From positions 1 to 16,514 of the forward strand of contig JBFYSV010000221.1 of the NCBI GenBank assembly GCA_041301185.1: a stretch of 16,514 bases of DNA, written 5' to 3'. Position 1 is the stretch's first letter, and each line of letters starts with the position of its first letter. Below are positions 7,690 through 13,176 of this stretch, piece by piece. The notes beneath the pieces were generated by a model, which was given only the letters and a program-made list of their open reading frames with translations, had not been told where the DNA came from and ran no database searches. Made by a program: the position numbers and the translations under genes. This DNA is from JAQBDA01 sp041301185. GTDB lineage: Bacteria; Chloroflexota; Anaerolineae; Anaerolineales; UBA4823.

Positions 7690-9013
7690 AAGCCGCTTCC
7701 TTCTGCTGTTCTTGCGGGGTGGTTTCTCCATGACCGTTGTTATGTTCCCTGATGTAAGCGGAAGCAGTTGCCGCCGCTGCGCTGGCGGTGATAATGGCAT
7801 CCACAATATCCATCGGCCCCATGGCAGTGCCGGTGACGAAGATCCCAGGCCGGGCGGTGGCACATGGGTTGGCGTTGGGGGCGGGGGTATCAATAAACCC
7901 GTCGCTCCCCAGGGGAAGATGCAGAACCCCGTTAGATTTGAAAACTGGCAACATGCCGAGCGATAAAACAACCAGGTCGTGGGTGCGCTCAACGATACGA
8001 CCTTCTTCGGTCAATTCCACCTTGACGATCGGGTTATGCTCCCCATCTTCACGGATAGAGGCAACCTTGCCGTGGATAAATTCCACACCCATTGCCTGGG
8101 CATTCTGGTAGAACTGCTCGTAGCCTTTACCAAAGGTGCGAATATCCATGTAATAAATCGTGATCTCGGCCATAGGCAAAGCGCCGGAAAGCAGCATGGC
8201 CTGTTTGATGGCATACATGCAGCAAACGCGTGAGCAGTATTCTACGCCCAGGGTCTTATCGCGCGAGCCGGCGCATTGGACGTAGGCGATGGAAGACGGC
8301 TCCTTTCCATCCCCAGGCCGCAGAACGCGACCATACGGGCCAGTGGGCGCCAGGAAACGTTCCATCATTAATGGGTCAATTACGTTACGCAGGTCACCAC
8401 CGCCATATTCTTTTTTAGCGCCTAGGGGTGTGAGATCAAAACCGGTTGCCATCACCACCGCTTTGGCCTGAATCTCAAAGGTCTCCGGTTGCTGTGTGAA
8501 ATCCACCGCGCTGACAGCGCAGATCTTCTCACACTTGCCGCACAGGATGCAGTTCTCTATATCCAGAACAGCAACCTGTGGCACGGCGGTTGAGAAGGGT
8601 ACGCGAATGGCGCGGTAAGCCCCCAGGCCACGGTCGAACGGGCTGGGAATAGTGATAGGGCATTCGTATTCGCATTTGCGGCAACCAGTGCATTTGCTGG
8701 CGTCCACATAACGCGGTTTTTGCACAACGCTGATCCGGAACCCGTCGGCAGCCTCTTGAACGGACTGCAGCTCGCAGTAAGTCAGAAGTTGGATATTAGG
8801 ATGGTGGGCTACAGACGACATTTTGGGCGTGGTGATGCAGGAGCAGCAGTCCAGGGTGGGAAAGACTTTGCTGAGCGTGATCATCTTGCCGCCAATGCTG
8901 GGTTCGCGTTCTACCAAAACGACCTGAAAACCTTGATCGGCAATGTCCAGGGCGGCCTGCATACCTGCTATTCCACCACCAACCACCAGGGCATCTACAT
9001 GTAAGTTTTCCAA
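7682..9013 (-). CDS. qmoA: QmoA-like / HdrA-family FAD iron-sulfur oxidoreductase (short form)
   Basis: A 443-residue flavoprotein close to QmoA length. VVGGGIAGMQAALDIA (10-25) and the following VLVEREPSIGGKM form the FAD-binding Rossmann loop and flavin contact. FPTLDCCSC (51-59) is a cysteine-rich HdrA motif. A ferredoxin insert holds two complete [4Fe-4S] sites: C108/C111/C114/C118 and C155/C158/C161/C165. YCSRVCC (259-265) with C247 is the HdrA core cluster region, and IFVTGTAMGPMDI closes the FAD domain. It should pass electrons between its flavin, the clusters and the QmoB/QmoC partners. Translation most likely starts at a TTG (9013-9011), with AGGAGG 6 bases before it; no ATG with a comparable ribosome site lies nearby. 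It is 18 bases after the MvhD-like gene and overlaps the qmoB start. Confidence 0.9.
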   Translation of the reverse strand: MENLHVDALVVGGGIAGMQAALDIADQGFQVVLVEREPSIGGKMITLSKVFPTLDCCSCITTPKMSSVAHHPNIQLLTYCELQSVQEAADGFRISVVQKPRYVDASKCTGCRKCEYECPITIPSPFDRGLGAYRAIRVPFSTAVPQVAVLDIENCILCGKCEKICAVSAVDFTQQPETFEIQAKAVVMATGFDLTPLGAKKEYGGGDLRNVIDPLMMERFLAPTGPYGRVLRPGDGKEPSSIAYVQCAGSRDKTLGVEYCSRVCCMYAIKQAMLLSGALPMAEITIYYMDIRTFGKGYEQFYQNAQAMGVEFIHGKVASIREDGEHNPIVKVELTEEGRIVERTHDLVVLSLGMLPVFKSNGVLHLPLGSDGFIDTPAPNANPCATARPGIFVTGTAMGPMDIVDAIITASAAAATASAYIREHNNGHGETTPQEQQKEAAYA

Positions 9014-9031
9014 AATCTTCCTCCTAAACGC

Positions 9032-9469
9032 CTAAGCGGCCACCGGTGCAGCAATTTCGTCTTTGACGAGGCCGATGCCTTTGAGCAGTTCAGACATCTG
9101 GTTGATTTCTTTCAGGTAAGGTTTCACACAAACTGTGCAGATGGCTGTCAGGCGCAAGCGTCGAATATCAATTCTGCGCGTTTTCATCAATGCATATGTA
9201 CGGTTGACCAGGTCTGCTGTGCCATCCGCTTCAACCTTATAGGGGCTATCGGTGCCGCTGTACATGATTATGATGCCATCGATGCCGCGCTCAAAGGCGC
9301 GCACGAAAAATTCCGGCGGGAACATACACGGGCACATCACGGGCAGAACATAGGTGTTGGCGGGATAATCCGCGTGTACCTGACCGGTTGAGTCAGCCCC
9401 CGCATAGCCCCCAGCCAGCGTGGCCAGGATCAATATCTTGGGTTGTTTTGCCTGCAAATTTGAGGGCAT
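9032..9469 (-). CDS. MvhD/FlpD-like electron-transfer subunit with relocated cysteines
   Basis: About 145 residues, recognisable as the MvhD/FlpD (hydrogenase iron-sulfur subunit) family from its order of motifs: ILILATLAGGYAGADSTG, then DYPANTYVLPVMCPC, then FFVRAFERGIDGIII, then a region of helix. The family normally has a CNWC-type pair before YAGAD and a GCHPGDCHY motif after the AFE helix. Here these read LAGGYAGAD and MYSGTDSPY, with no cysteine. The protein has only C46, C48, C111 and C114, that is, a CPC pair and a CTVC pair, which could still build a [2Fe-2S] site. MvhD proteins deliver electrons to HdrA, which fits the neighbours. The start is taken at ATG 9469, with AGGA 9 bases upstream; ATG 9475 is near-equal. 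A longer frame to 9508 would begin inside a stem-loop and is disfavoured. Confidence 0.78.
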   Translation of the reverse strand: MPSNLQAKQPKILILATLAGGYAGADSTGQVHADYPANTYVLPVMCPCMFPPEFFVRAFERGIDGIIIMYSGTDSPYKVEADGTADLVNRTYALMKTRRIDIRRLRLTAICTVCVKPYLKEINQMSELLKGIGLVKDEIAAPVAA

Positions 9470-9492
9470 AATCATAGTTCCTATGGGGCATA

Positions 9493-9538
9493 GCGCATCC
9501 ATCTGCAAGCAGTCCAGTAAATCCGCAGATGGATGCGC
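9493..9538 (-). promoter_or_regulatory. 14-bp perfect inverted repeat in the tusA-mvhD intercistronic gap
   Basis: GCGCATCCATCTGC (9493-9506) is perfectly complementary to GCAGATGGATGCGC (9525-9538) around an 18-base loop. In the operon mRNA it forms a strong hairpin 10 bases after the tusA stop and 18-24 bases before the MvhD-like start. No T-run follows, so it is probably not a simple intrinsic terminator. An mRNA processing or stability element, a partial attenuator, or a regulator-binding palindrome are all possible. It would uncouple the amounts of TusA and the complex subunits. Confidence 0.75.
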
Positions 9539-9548
9539 CCATTGCCAC

Positions 9549-9803
9549 CTATTTCATGCGGCGGATGAATAACCGATCGTAGCCATCACCCGGCAGTTCG
9601 CCTAGGTATGCATGCCCGACTTTGTCACACCAGCGCGGCATATCATTCTTAGTATTGTTGTCGCCAGACCAGATCTCGAGCACTTCGCCCACTTTGACTG
9701 CGCCAATGCTCTTCTTGGCCTCCAGCAAGGGTCCAGGGCATGACATCGCGCGGGCATCAACAACCTTGGTAGCCTGAATTGTGGATAGATCAACTGTAGC
9801 CAT
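9549..9803 (-). CDS. tusA: TusA-family sulfur carrier protein
   Basis: An 84-residue protein of typical TusA length. VVDARAMSCPGPLLEAKKS carries the family's CPGP signature with catalytic C22. The helix and the two strands after it (VLEIWSGDNNTKNDMPRWCDKVGH) match the fold, and a second cysteine, C59, lies in the position used by some redox-active TusA and YedF-like proteins. TusA carries sulfur as a cysteine persulfide in the cytoplasm and hands it to partner enzymes. In sulfur-energy organisms it is encoded with DsrE and Hdr-like subunits, as it is here. AAAGGAGT lies 7 bases before the ATG, and the gene begins 19 bases after arsR. YedF, a selenium-linked TusA+DsrE fusion, shows that a selenium role is also conceivable. 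Confidence 0.92.
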   Translation of the reverse strand: MATVDLSTIQATKVVDARAMSCPGPLLEAKKSIGAVKVGEVLEIWSGDNNTKNDMPRWCDKVGHAYLGELPGDGYDRLFIRRMK

Positions 9804-9822
9804 CGTTCTACTCCTTTCGAGA

Positions 9823-10164
9823 TTAAACCTTTCCTTTTTTATGGGTTGTTGTTGCTGACTGTGGATATCCCACCTTCAGCAAACCCAGACAGTGACTTTC
9901 TAGCGAGCCTGGTTTGATCCGGTAATATATCGTCTGCCCTTCCCGCCGGGAGGTGACAAGGTCGAGGACTTTCATTATGCTGAGATGTTGAGAGACGTTT
10001 TGCAGGGAAGAGTCGACTGCTTTGGCGATGTCACCTACGGACAATTCCTTGTCTGCCAACGCCCACAAGATCCGAACTCGCCGGGCATTGCTGAAGACGC
10101 TGCAATATTTTGCTTGCACCTCAGCACGAGTTTCTATGGAATCAACTTCTTGAAGATCGATCAT
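9823..10164 (-). CDS. ArsR/SmtB-family transcriptional regulator at the operon head
   Basis: A 113-residue winged-helix repressor. NARRVRILWAL begins the core; the helix-turn-helix is SVGDIAKAVDSSLQNVSQHLSIMK and the wing is VTSRREGQTIYYRI. Two cysteines only, C21 in the N-terminal helix and C92 in the last helix, could form a dithiol or polysulfide switch in the style of persulfide sensors of this family (SqrR/BigR/YgaV), although their spacing differs. No classical metal-binding CxC motif is visible. It is the first gene of the tusA-qmo operon, so autoregulation and control of the operon by sulfur state is the simplest reading. The GAGG before the ATG is 13 bases away, so the exact start is less certain. 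Confidence 0.9.
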   Translation of the reverse strand: MIDLQEVDSIETRAEVQAKYCSVFSNARRVRILWALADKELSVGDIAKAVDSSLQNVSQHLSIMKVLDLVTSRREGQTIYYRIKPGSLESHCLGLLKVGYPQSATTTHKKGKV

Positions 10165-10248
10165 TCTGAGCGGATTACCTCGGCAGCGTTTCCAGGATCA
10201 CTTAAGTAACAATTGGCTTTACTATATCCCGAGAGCCCGCTATCTAAT

Positions 10249-10264
10249 AGTGATAAGCGTCACA
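10249..10264. promoter_or_regulatory. CRP-like palindrome AGTGA-N6-TCACA
   Basis: AGTGATAAGCGTCACA matches nine of the ten fixed bases of the Crp/Fnr-family CRP half-site pattern TGTGA-N6-TCACA. It lies about 85 bases before the arsR start on the minus strand and 83 bases left of the rightward -35 box. This is a pattern match only; short sites of this kind also occur by chance. Confidence 0.35.
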
Positions 10265-10280
10265 ACAAGCATTGAATTTT

Positions 10281-10339
10281 TCGATAGGTGCCCATCGATA
10301 AAATCAATAATAAGATATTGCGTACCTGTAAAATGGTAC
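10281..10339. promoter_or_regulatory. Two 5-8-5 palindromes upstream of the rightward promoter
   Basis: TCGAT-N8-ATCGA (10281-10298) is flanked by TTTT on its left and AAAA on its right, which extends the symmetry. GTACC-N8-GGTAC (10322-10339) ends 7 bases before the -35 box. Both have 18-base length and the same spacer, and their centres are 41 bases apart, close to four helical turns. They are candidate operators for the divergently encoded ArsR or XRE-cupin regulator. Confidence 0.4.
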
Positions 10340-10346
10340 ATTATCC

Positions 10347-10374
10347 TTGACAAAAGGATATAAACAACTATAAT
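10347..10374 (+). promoter_or_regulatory. Consensus sigma-70 promoter for the XRE-cupin gene
   Basis: TTGACA (10347-10352) and TATAAT (10369-10374) are both exact consensus hexamers with a 16-base spacer. Transcription would start near 10381, leaving a leader of about 100 bases before the ATG at 10484. Such a strong promoter would normally need repression, which fits the palindromes just upstream. Confidence 0.75.
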
Positions 10375-10483
10375 TTTAGTACTAGCGTGCAATTAATTGA
10401 GTCTGCATCGAAATGCAAGGTGTTTGGTTTAGTGTTAAGCAAGGTAAGGAAACCAGGGATATCAATAATCAGGAGACCGGATT

Positions 10484-11167
10484 ATGCCTAGAAAGGGATC
10501 GCCATTTAGTAGACAACGCGGCTTACGCTGGCAGTACCAGGAAATGCCAGAAGGGATGTCATGGGATGGCGCCCCCCCGATATCGGAGATCAATGTCGGT
10601 GGAAACTTGCGCAGGCTGCGGGAAGAGCATAATTTAAGCATCCGAGCGCTGGCAGAGATCAGCGGGCTGGCAATCAATACCCTAAGCTTGATTGAAAATG
10701 GTAAAAGCTCACCCAGTGTCAGTACCTTGCAACAACTGGCAGTAGCGCTGGAGGTGCCCATCACCGCTTTCTTTGAAACTGAGAGCCCCAGGAACAATAT
10801 CGCCTATGTGAAGGCAGATTGTAGACCCAGGGCGTCTTTCGATCACGGGATCCTGGAGGACCTGGGAGCCGGAGCTGCCATCCGGGCTGTTGAGCCATTT
10901 GTGCTCACCCTGGAACCGGAAACAGGCAGTGGGTTCCCGGAGATCATGCATACCGGCTATGAATTCGTGTATTGCCTGGAAGGCAGGATCGCCTATACCA
11001 TTGAAGGGCATACTTTTCTATTGGAGCCGGGTGATAGCCTGCTGTTTGAAGCCCATCTGCGCCATCGCTGGCAAAACCTTAATTCCACAAAGTCACGGAC
11101 AGTCTTAGTACTCTATCCAACCGATGAAAATGACACCCCCACCCAGCGTCATTTCAGCCGCGAATAG
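10484..11167 (+). CDS. XRE-family regulator with C-terminal cupin sensor domain
   Basis: A 227-residue two-domain regulator. A basic N-terminal tail is followed by an XRE helix-turn-helix at about 40-97 (NLRRLREEHNLSIRALAEIS, then NTLSLIENGKSSPSVSTLQQLA). A single cupin barrel lies at about 135-212, with E160, H156 and H191/H194 near the usual metal or ligand positions (MHTGYEFVYCLEGRIAY; EPGDSLLFEAHLRHRWQN). This architecture is a common small-molecule-responsive repressor or activator type. AGGAG lies 9 bases before the ATG. It is the first plus-strand gene after the divergent control region and may regulate the NifX/peroxiredoxin genes downstream or the qmo operon. The ligand is unknown. 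Confidence 0.93.
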   Translation: MPRKGSPFSRQRGLRWQYQEMPEGMSWDGAPPISEINVGGNLRRLREEHNLSIRALAEISGLAINTLSLIENGKSSPSVSTLQQLAVALEVPITAFFETESPRNNIAYVKADCRPRASFDHGILEDLGAGAAIRAVEPFVLTLEPETGSGFPEIMHTGYEFVYCLEGRIAYTIEGHTFLLEPGDSLLFEAHLRHRWQNLNSTKSRTVLVLYPTDENDTPTQRHFSRE

Positions 11168-11259
11168 TGGGTCGTGGATAACAAATAAGAGAATTATTTA
11201 GCAGAGATAAGATTACTCAAAGCAATAAAAATCTACAAGCTCACCAGGAGAAAAAATCA

Positions 11260-11658
11260 ATGAAAGTCGCAGCCATTACCGATGATGGAAAAACGATCAG
11301 CCAGCACTTTGGGCGAGCGCCCTACTATATGGTAATTACCGTCGAGGAAGGGGTCATTGTCGACAGGCAATTGCGCAATAAGCTCGGTCATGCACACTTC
11401 CACAACCAGCCCCATGAGGCGGAAGATCCGAACGCGCCGCATGGGATGGACGACGCCTCGCATAATAAGCATTTGCAAATGGCAGAAGCGATCGCAGATT
11501 GCGAGGCATTATTATGCGGCGGGATGGGCATGGGTGCGTACCAGAGCATGGTCGCGCGTGGCATCAAGCCGGTGGTGACCGATATCTGGGATATCGACCA
11601 GGCGGCACTGGCTTATGCCCAAGGGAACATTGTAGATCGTGTGGACAAGTTACATTAA
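11260..11658 (+). CDS. NifX/NifB-C-terminal-like (dinitrogenase FeMo-cofactor-binding fold) protein with His-rich loop
   Basis: A 132-residue protein. MKVAAITDDGKTISQHFGRAPYYMVI and the closing GIKPVVTDIWDIDQAALAYAQG are typical of the small MTH1175/NifX-like family, which binds iron-sulfur or iron-molybdenum cluster precursors. ALLCGGMGMGAY holds C86 in the usual place before the GGxG turn. An insertion at about residues 45-72 carries eight histidines (HAHFHNQPHEAE, PHGMDDASHNKH) and several acidic residues, a likely metal-binding loop. CAGGAG stands 10 bases before the ATG. It precedes the selenocysteine peroxiredoxin by 63 bases. No nif structural genes are near, so a general metal-cluster carrier role is likelier than nitrogen fixation. 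Confidence 0.88.
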   Translation: MKVAAITDDGKTISQHFGRAPYYMVITVEEGVIVDRQLRNKLGHAHFHNQPHEAEDPNAPHGMDDASHNKHLQMAEAIADCEALLCGGMGMGAYQSMVARGIKPVVTDIWDIDQAALAYAQGNIVDRVDKLH

Positions 11659-11721
11659 GAACTAGAATAATCTGCAGATATGAAATCGTTTTTTATACCC
11701 ACATAACAGGAGGCACAAAGA

Positions 11722-12435
11722 ATGGCAAAAGAGAAAGACTCGTGTGTACAACCAGCGGCTGGTCCAATCTCTGGGTCAAAACAAATCGAAAGCGCCCCAC
11801 AAACACCCGCACAGGAGGTCAAGATGGTCATGGCACGTGTTGGCAAAGAAGCACCGGATTTTGAAGCATCTGCATACTTGAACGGTCAGGGTTTTAAGAA
11901 CGTCAAGTTATCCGATTATCGCGGTAAATGGGTAGTTCTGTGTTTCTATCCAGGCGATTTCACCTTTGTCTGACCGACAGAACTGGCGGCAGTTGCCACC
12001 AAGAATGCGGAATTAAAGGAGCTGGGCGTGGAAGTGATATCGGTCAGCACCGACAGCCGTTTTGTCCACAAGATCTGGCAGGAAGAAGAGCTATCCAAGA
12101 TGGTGCCTGGTGGGGTGCCTTACGCCATGCTTTCTGACGGTGGCGGGCGGATCGGCAGCGTGTACGGTGTGTACGATGAAGCAGCTGGTGTCAATATTCG
12201 CGGGCGGTTCCTGATCAACCCGGAAGGGGTCATCCTGGCAATGGAGGTGCTCACTGCGGAGGTGGGTCGAAATGTCGCTGAGTTGATCCGCCAGATAAAA
12301 GCCTTCCAGCACGTTCAGGCAACGGGCGAAGTTACCCCGTCGGGCTGGGAGCCGGGCAAACCCACCCTCAAGCCGGGTCCAGACCTGGTTGGTAAAGTCT
12401 GGCAGGTATGGAAGCCTGAGATGGCCTTTGATTAG
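11722..12435 (+). CDS. Selenocysteine-containing peroxiredoxin (AhpC/Prx1-like)
   Basis: A 237-residue peroxiredoxin when the UGA at 11971-11973 is read as selenocysteine (U84). Before it stands VVLCFYPGDFTFV and right after it PTELAAVA, so the UGA replaces exactly the peroxidatic cysteine of the family motif FTFVCPTE. Homologous sequence continues in the same frame to 12435 (VISVSTDSRFVHKIW, INPEGVI, EVLTAEVGRN). The enzyme should reduce peroxides in the cytoplasm. The C-terminal resolving cysteine of AhpC (VCPxGW) is here EVTPSGW, with T205. Only C8 and C74 remain, so an external thiol must resolve the selenenic acid. Two starts have strong ribosome sites: ATG 11722 (AGGAGG, 8 bases away) and in-frame ATG 11824 (AGGAGG, 5 bases away). 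The first adds a 34-residue low-complexity extension with C8. Automatic annotation would split this gene in two. Confidence 0.93.
11813..11826 (+). promoter_or_regulatory. Internal ribosome binding site and alternative start of the selenoperoxiredoxin
   Basis: AGGAGG at 11813-11818 is followed by 5 bases and an in-frame ATG at 11824. The protein from this start begins MVMARVGKEAPDF, the usual N-terminus of AhpC-like peroxiredoxins. Two isoforms, or use of this start alone, are both possible. Confidence 0.6.
11971..11998 (+). other. UGA selenocysteine codon with candidate bacterial SECIS hairpin
   Basis: The UGA is at 11971-11973. Downstream, UGGC (11984-11987) can pair with GCCA (11995-11998) around the loop GGCAGUU, which begins with GG as bacterial SECIS loops often do, 14 bases after the UGA. 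A competing fold pairs AACUG (11981-11985) with CAGUU (11990-11994). Both stems are short and lie slightly close to the UGA, so the hairpin is less certain than the recoding itself. Confidence 0.6.
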
Positions 12436-12440
12436 GCCAC

Positions 12441-12480
12441 GGGTGGATGGTTTGAGGGGTAAAACCGGAAATCCACTTTT
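12441..12480 (+). terminator. Possible intrinsic terminator after the selenoperoxiredoxin gene
   Basis: GTGGAT (12443-12448) pairs with ATCCAC (12471-12476). An inner GGTTT/AAACC stem stacks on it with a 4-base bulge, and TTTT follows at 12477-12480. It begins 8 bases after the stop. The short T-run makes it a moderate-strength candidate only. Confidence 0.45.
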
Positions 12481-12498
12481 CCTTGCAGAATGAAAACC

Positions 12499-12534
12499 GG
12501 GGTGCAGCACTCAGATTCCATTGTTCTGCACCCC
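12499..12534 (+). promoter_or_regulatory. 9-bp stem-loop in the leader of the zinc-ribbon gene
   Basis: GGGGTGCAG (12499-12507) is perfectly complementary to CTGCACCCC (12526-12534) around an 18-base loop. It ends 19 bases before the ATG at 12554, just upstream of the GAAAGG ribosome site. No T-run follows. It may be an attenuator-like or mRNA-stability structure; the 18-base loop size equals that of the hairpin at 9493-9538, though the sequences differ. Confidence 0.55.
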
Positions 12535-12553
12535 TGATAGAAAGGATATCGAT

Positions 12554-12775
12554 ATGTTCAATCGTCTAAGACTTGGAAGAGGCAATCGAGGTGGAAACCG
12601 CGCCGGCCGCGGTGCTGGAGGTGGACAAGGAAAGGGTGGTGGGAACAAGCCCGGATCCGGTCCCGAAGGCAACTGCGTATGTCCAAGCTGTGGGCACAAG
12701 ATCAGCCACCAGGCGGGTCAACCCTGTAAGGACATCACCTGCCCGAAATGCGGCACCCGCATGGTGCGCGAGTGA
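12554..12775 (+). CDS. Glycine/arginine-rich zinc-ribbon miniprotein
   Basis: A 73-residue protein. Residues 1-43 are Gly/Arg/Asn-rich and probably disordered (RGNRGGNRAGRGAGGGQGKG). The C-terminal part has four cysteines in two pairs plus one more: CVCPSCGHKI and CKDITCPKCGTRM, the pattern of a rubredoxin-like or zinc-ribbon knuckle. Small proteins with this C-terminus often stand next to NifX/MTH1175-like genes and MinD-type ATPases in anaerobes, as this one does. GAAAGG lies 8 bases before the ATG; an upstream in-frame ATG at 12521 would fall inside the stem-loop. It may bind zinc or iron and take part in cluster handling; no direct evidence for a reaction. Confidence 0.8.
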   Translation: MFNRLRLGRGNRGGNRAGRGAGGGQGKGGGNKPGSGPEGNCVCPSCGHKISHQAGQPCKDITCPKCGTRMVRE

Positions 12776-12782
12776 GGCCAGG

Positions 12783-13148
12783 ATGAAACTCATCATCACA
12801 GCTGCATCCCCTGGCATCGACGCTCCGGTTGACCCGCGATTTGGGCGGGGAGCGCATTTCATCGTCGTCGATCTAGATACAATGGAATGGCAGGCGCTAC
12901 CAAACCCTGCAATGAACGCTCATGGTGGAGCAGGCACCCGGGCGGCGCAATTTGTCACTGACCAAAAGTGCTCTGCTGTAATTAGCGGCGATTTCGGTCC
13001 GAACGCCTTCGATGCCTTGACTGCAGCAGGGATCTCAATGTACCTCTTTGGATCATGCCATACGGTTCAAGAAGCCATCCAAAGCTTTAAGATGGGCCAG
13101 CTTGAACAGTTGACTTCCCCAACCGGAACAGGCAAGATGCACCGCTGA
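12783..13148 (+). CDS. Second NifX-like (dinitrogenase FeMo-cofactor-binding fold) protein
   Basis: A 121-residue member of the same fold family as the gene at 11260, but without the histidine loop. MKLIITAASPGIDAPVDPRFGRGAHFIVVD is the family's N-terminal strand and RFGR turn; SAVISGDFGPNAFDALTAAGISMYLF is the core helix region. C95 in GSCHTVQEAI is at the C-terminal half. It starts 7 bases after the zinc-ribbon gene and 28 bases before the first MinD-type ATPase, so it is in the same transcription unit. The predicted job is to hold or carry an iron-sulfur or other metal cluster for the ATPases. The ribosome site (GAGG) is weak, so translation may be coupled to the preceding gene. Confidence 0.9.
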   Translation: MKLIITAASPGIDAPVDPRFGRGAHFIVVDLDTMEWQALPNPAMNAHGGAGTRAAQFVTDQKCSAVISGDFGPNAFDALTAAGISMYLFGSCHTVQEAIQSFKMGQLEQLTSPTGTGKMHR

Positions 13149-13176
13149 TCGGTTTCACCAAAGAGAGTTAAGAATA

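Larger units (their letters stand above)
10165..10483. promoter_or_regulatory. Divergent control region between the qmo-like operon and the XRE-cupin gene
   Basis: This 319-base AT-rich stretch holds no convincing gene. It contains one consensus promoter reading right, a CRP-like palindrome and two shorter palindromes with 8-base spacers, each listed separately. A leftward promoter for the arsR operon must also lie here. On the minus strand TTGTTG with TAGATA after 16 bases (10244-10271) is one weak candidate, which would overlap the CRP-like site; I cannot decide it. Confidence 0.6.

Noticed and set aside
7690..7992. N-terminal extension of the QmoB-like protein into the qmoA frame
   Set aside because: Proline-rich translation of the alternative frame of qmoA; the HdrA homology begins only after 7680, and a ribosome site precedes 7689.
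9470..9508. Longer N-terminus for the MvhD-like gene starting at 9508
   Set aside because: The start lies inside the 14-bp stem-loop and has no ribosome site; ATG 9469 or 9475 fits AGGA spacing and the family N-terminus.
4170..9803. Sulfur-oxidising heterodisulfide reductase-like (sHdr) system
   Set aside because: No HdrB-type CCG-domain subunit or lipoate-binding protein is encoded; the QmoC-like membrane subunit and two HdrA-like proteins fit a Qmo-type complex better.
11971..11973. In-frame TGA as a nonsense mutation that makes the peroxiredoxin a pseudogene
   Set aside because: It replaces exactly the catalytic cysteine, the frame is intact on both sides, and selenoperoxiredoxins are an established class.
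12573..12780. Open frame running into the second NifX-like gene from 12573
   Set aside because: It is the alternative frame of the zinc-ribbon gene; NifX homology begins at ATG 12783.
11260..13148. NifX-like genes as evidence for nitrogen fixation
   Set aside because: No nifHDK, nifB or nifEN in the window, and this fold is widespread in anaerobes without nitrogenase.
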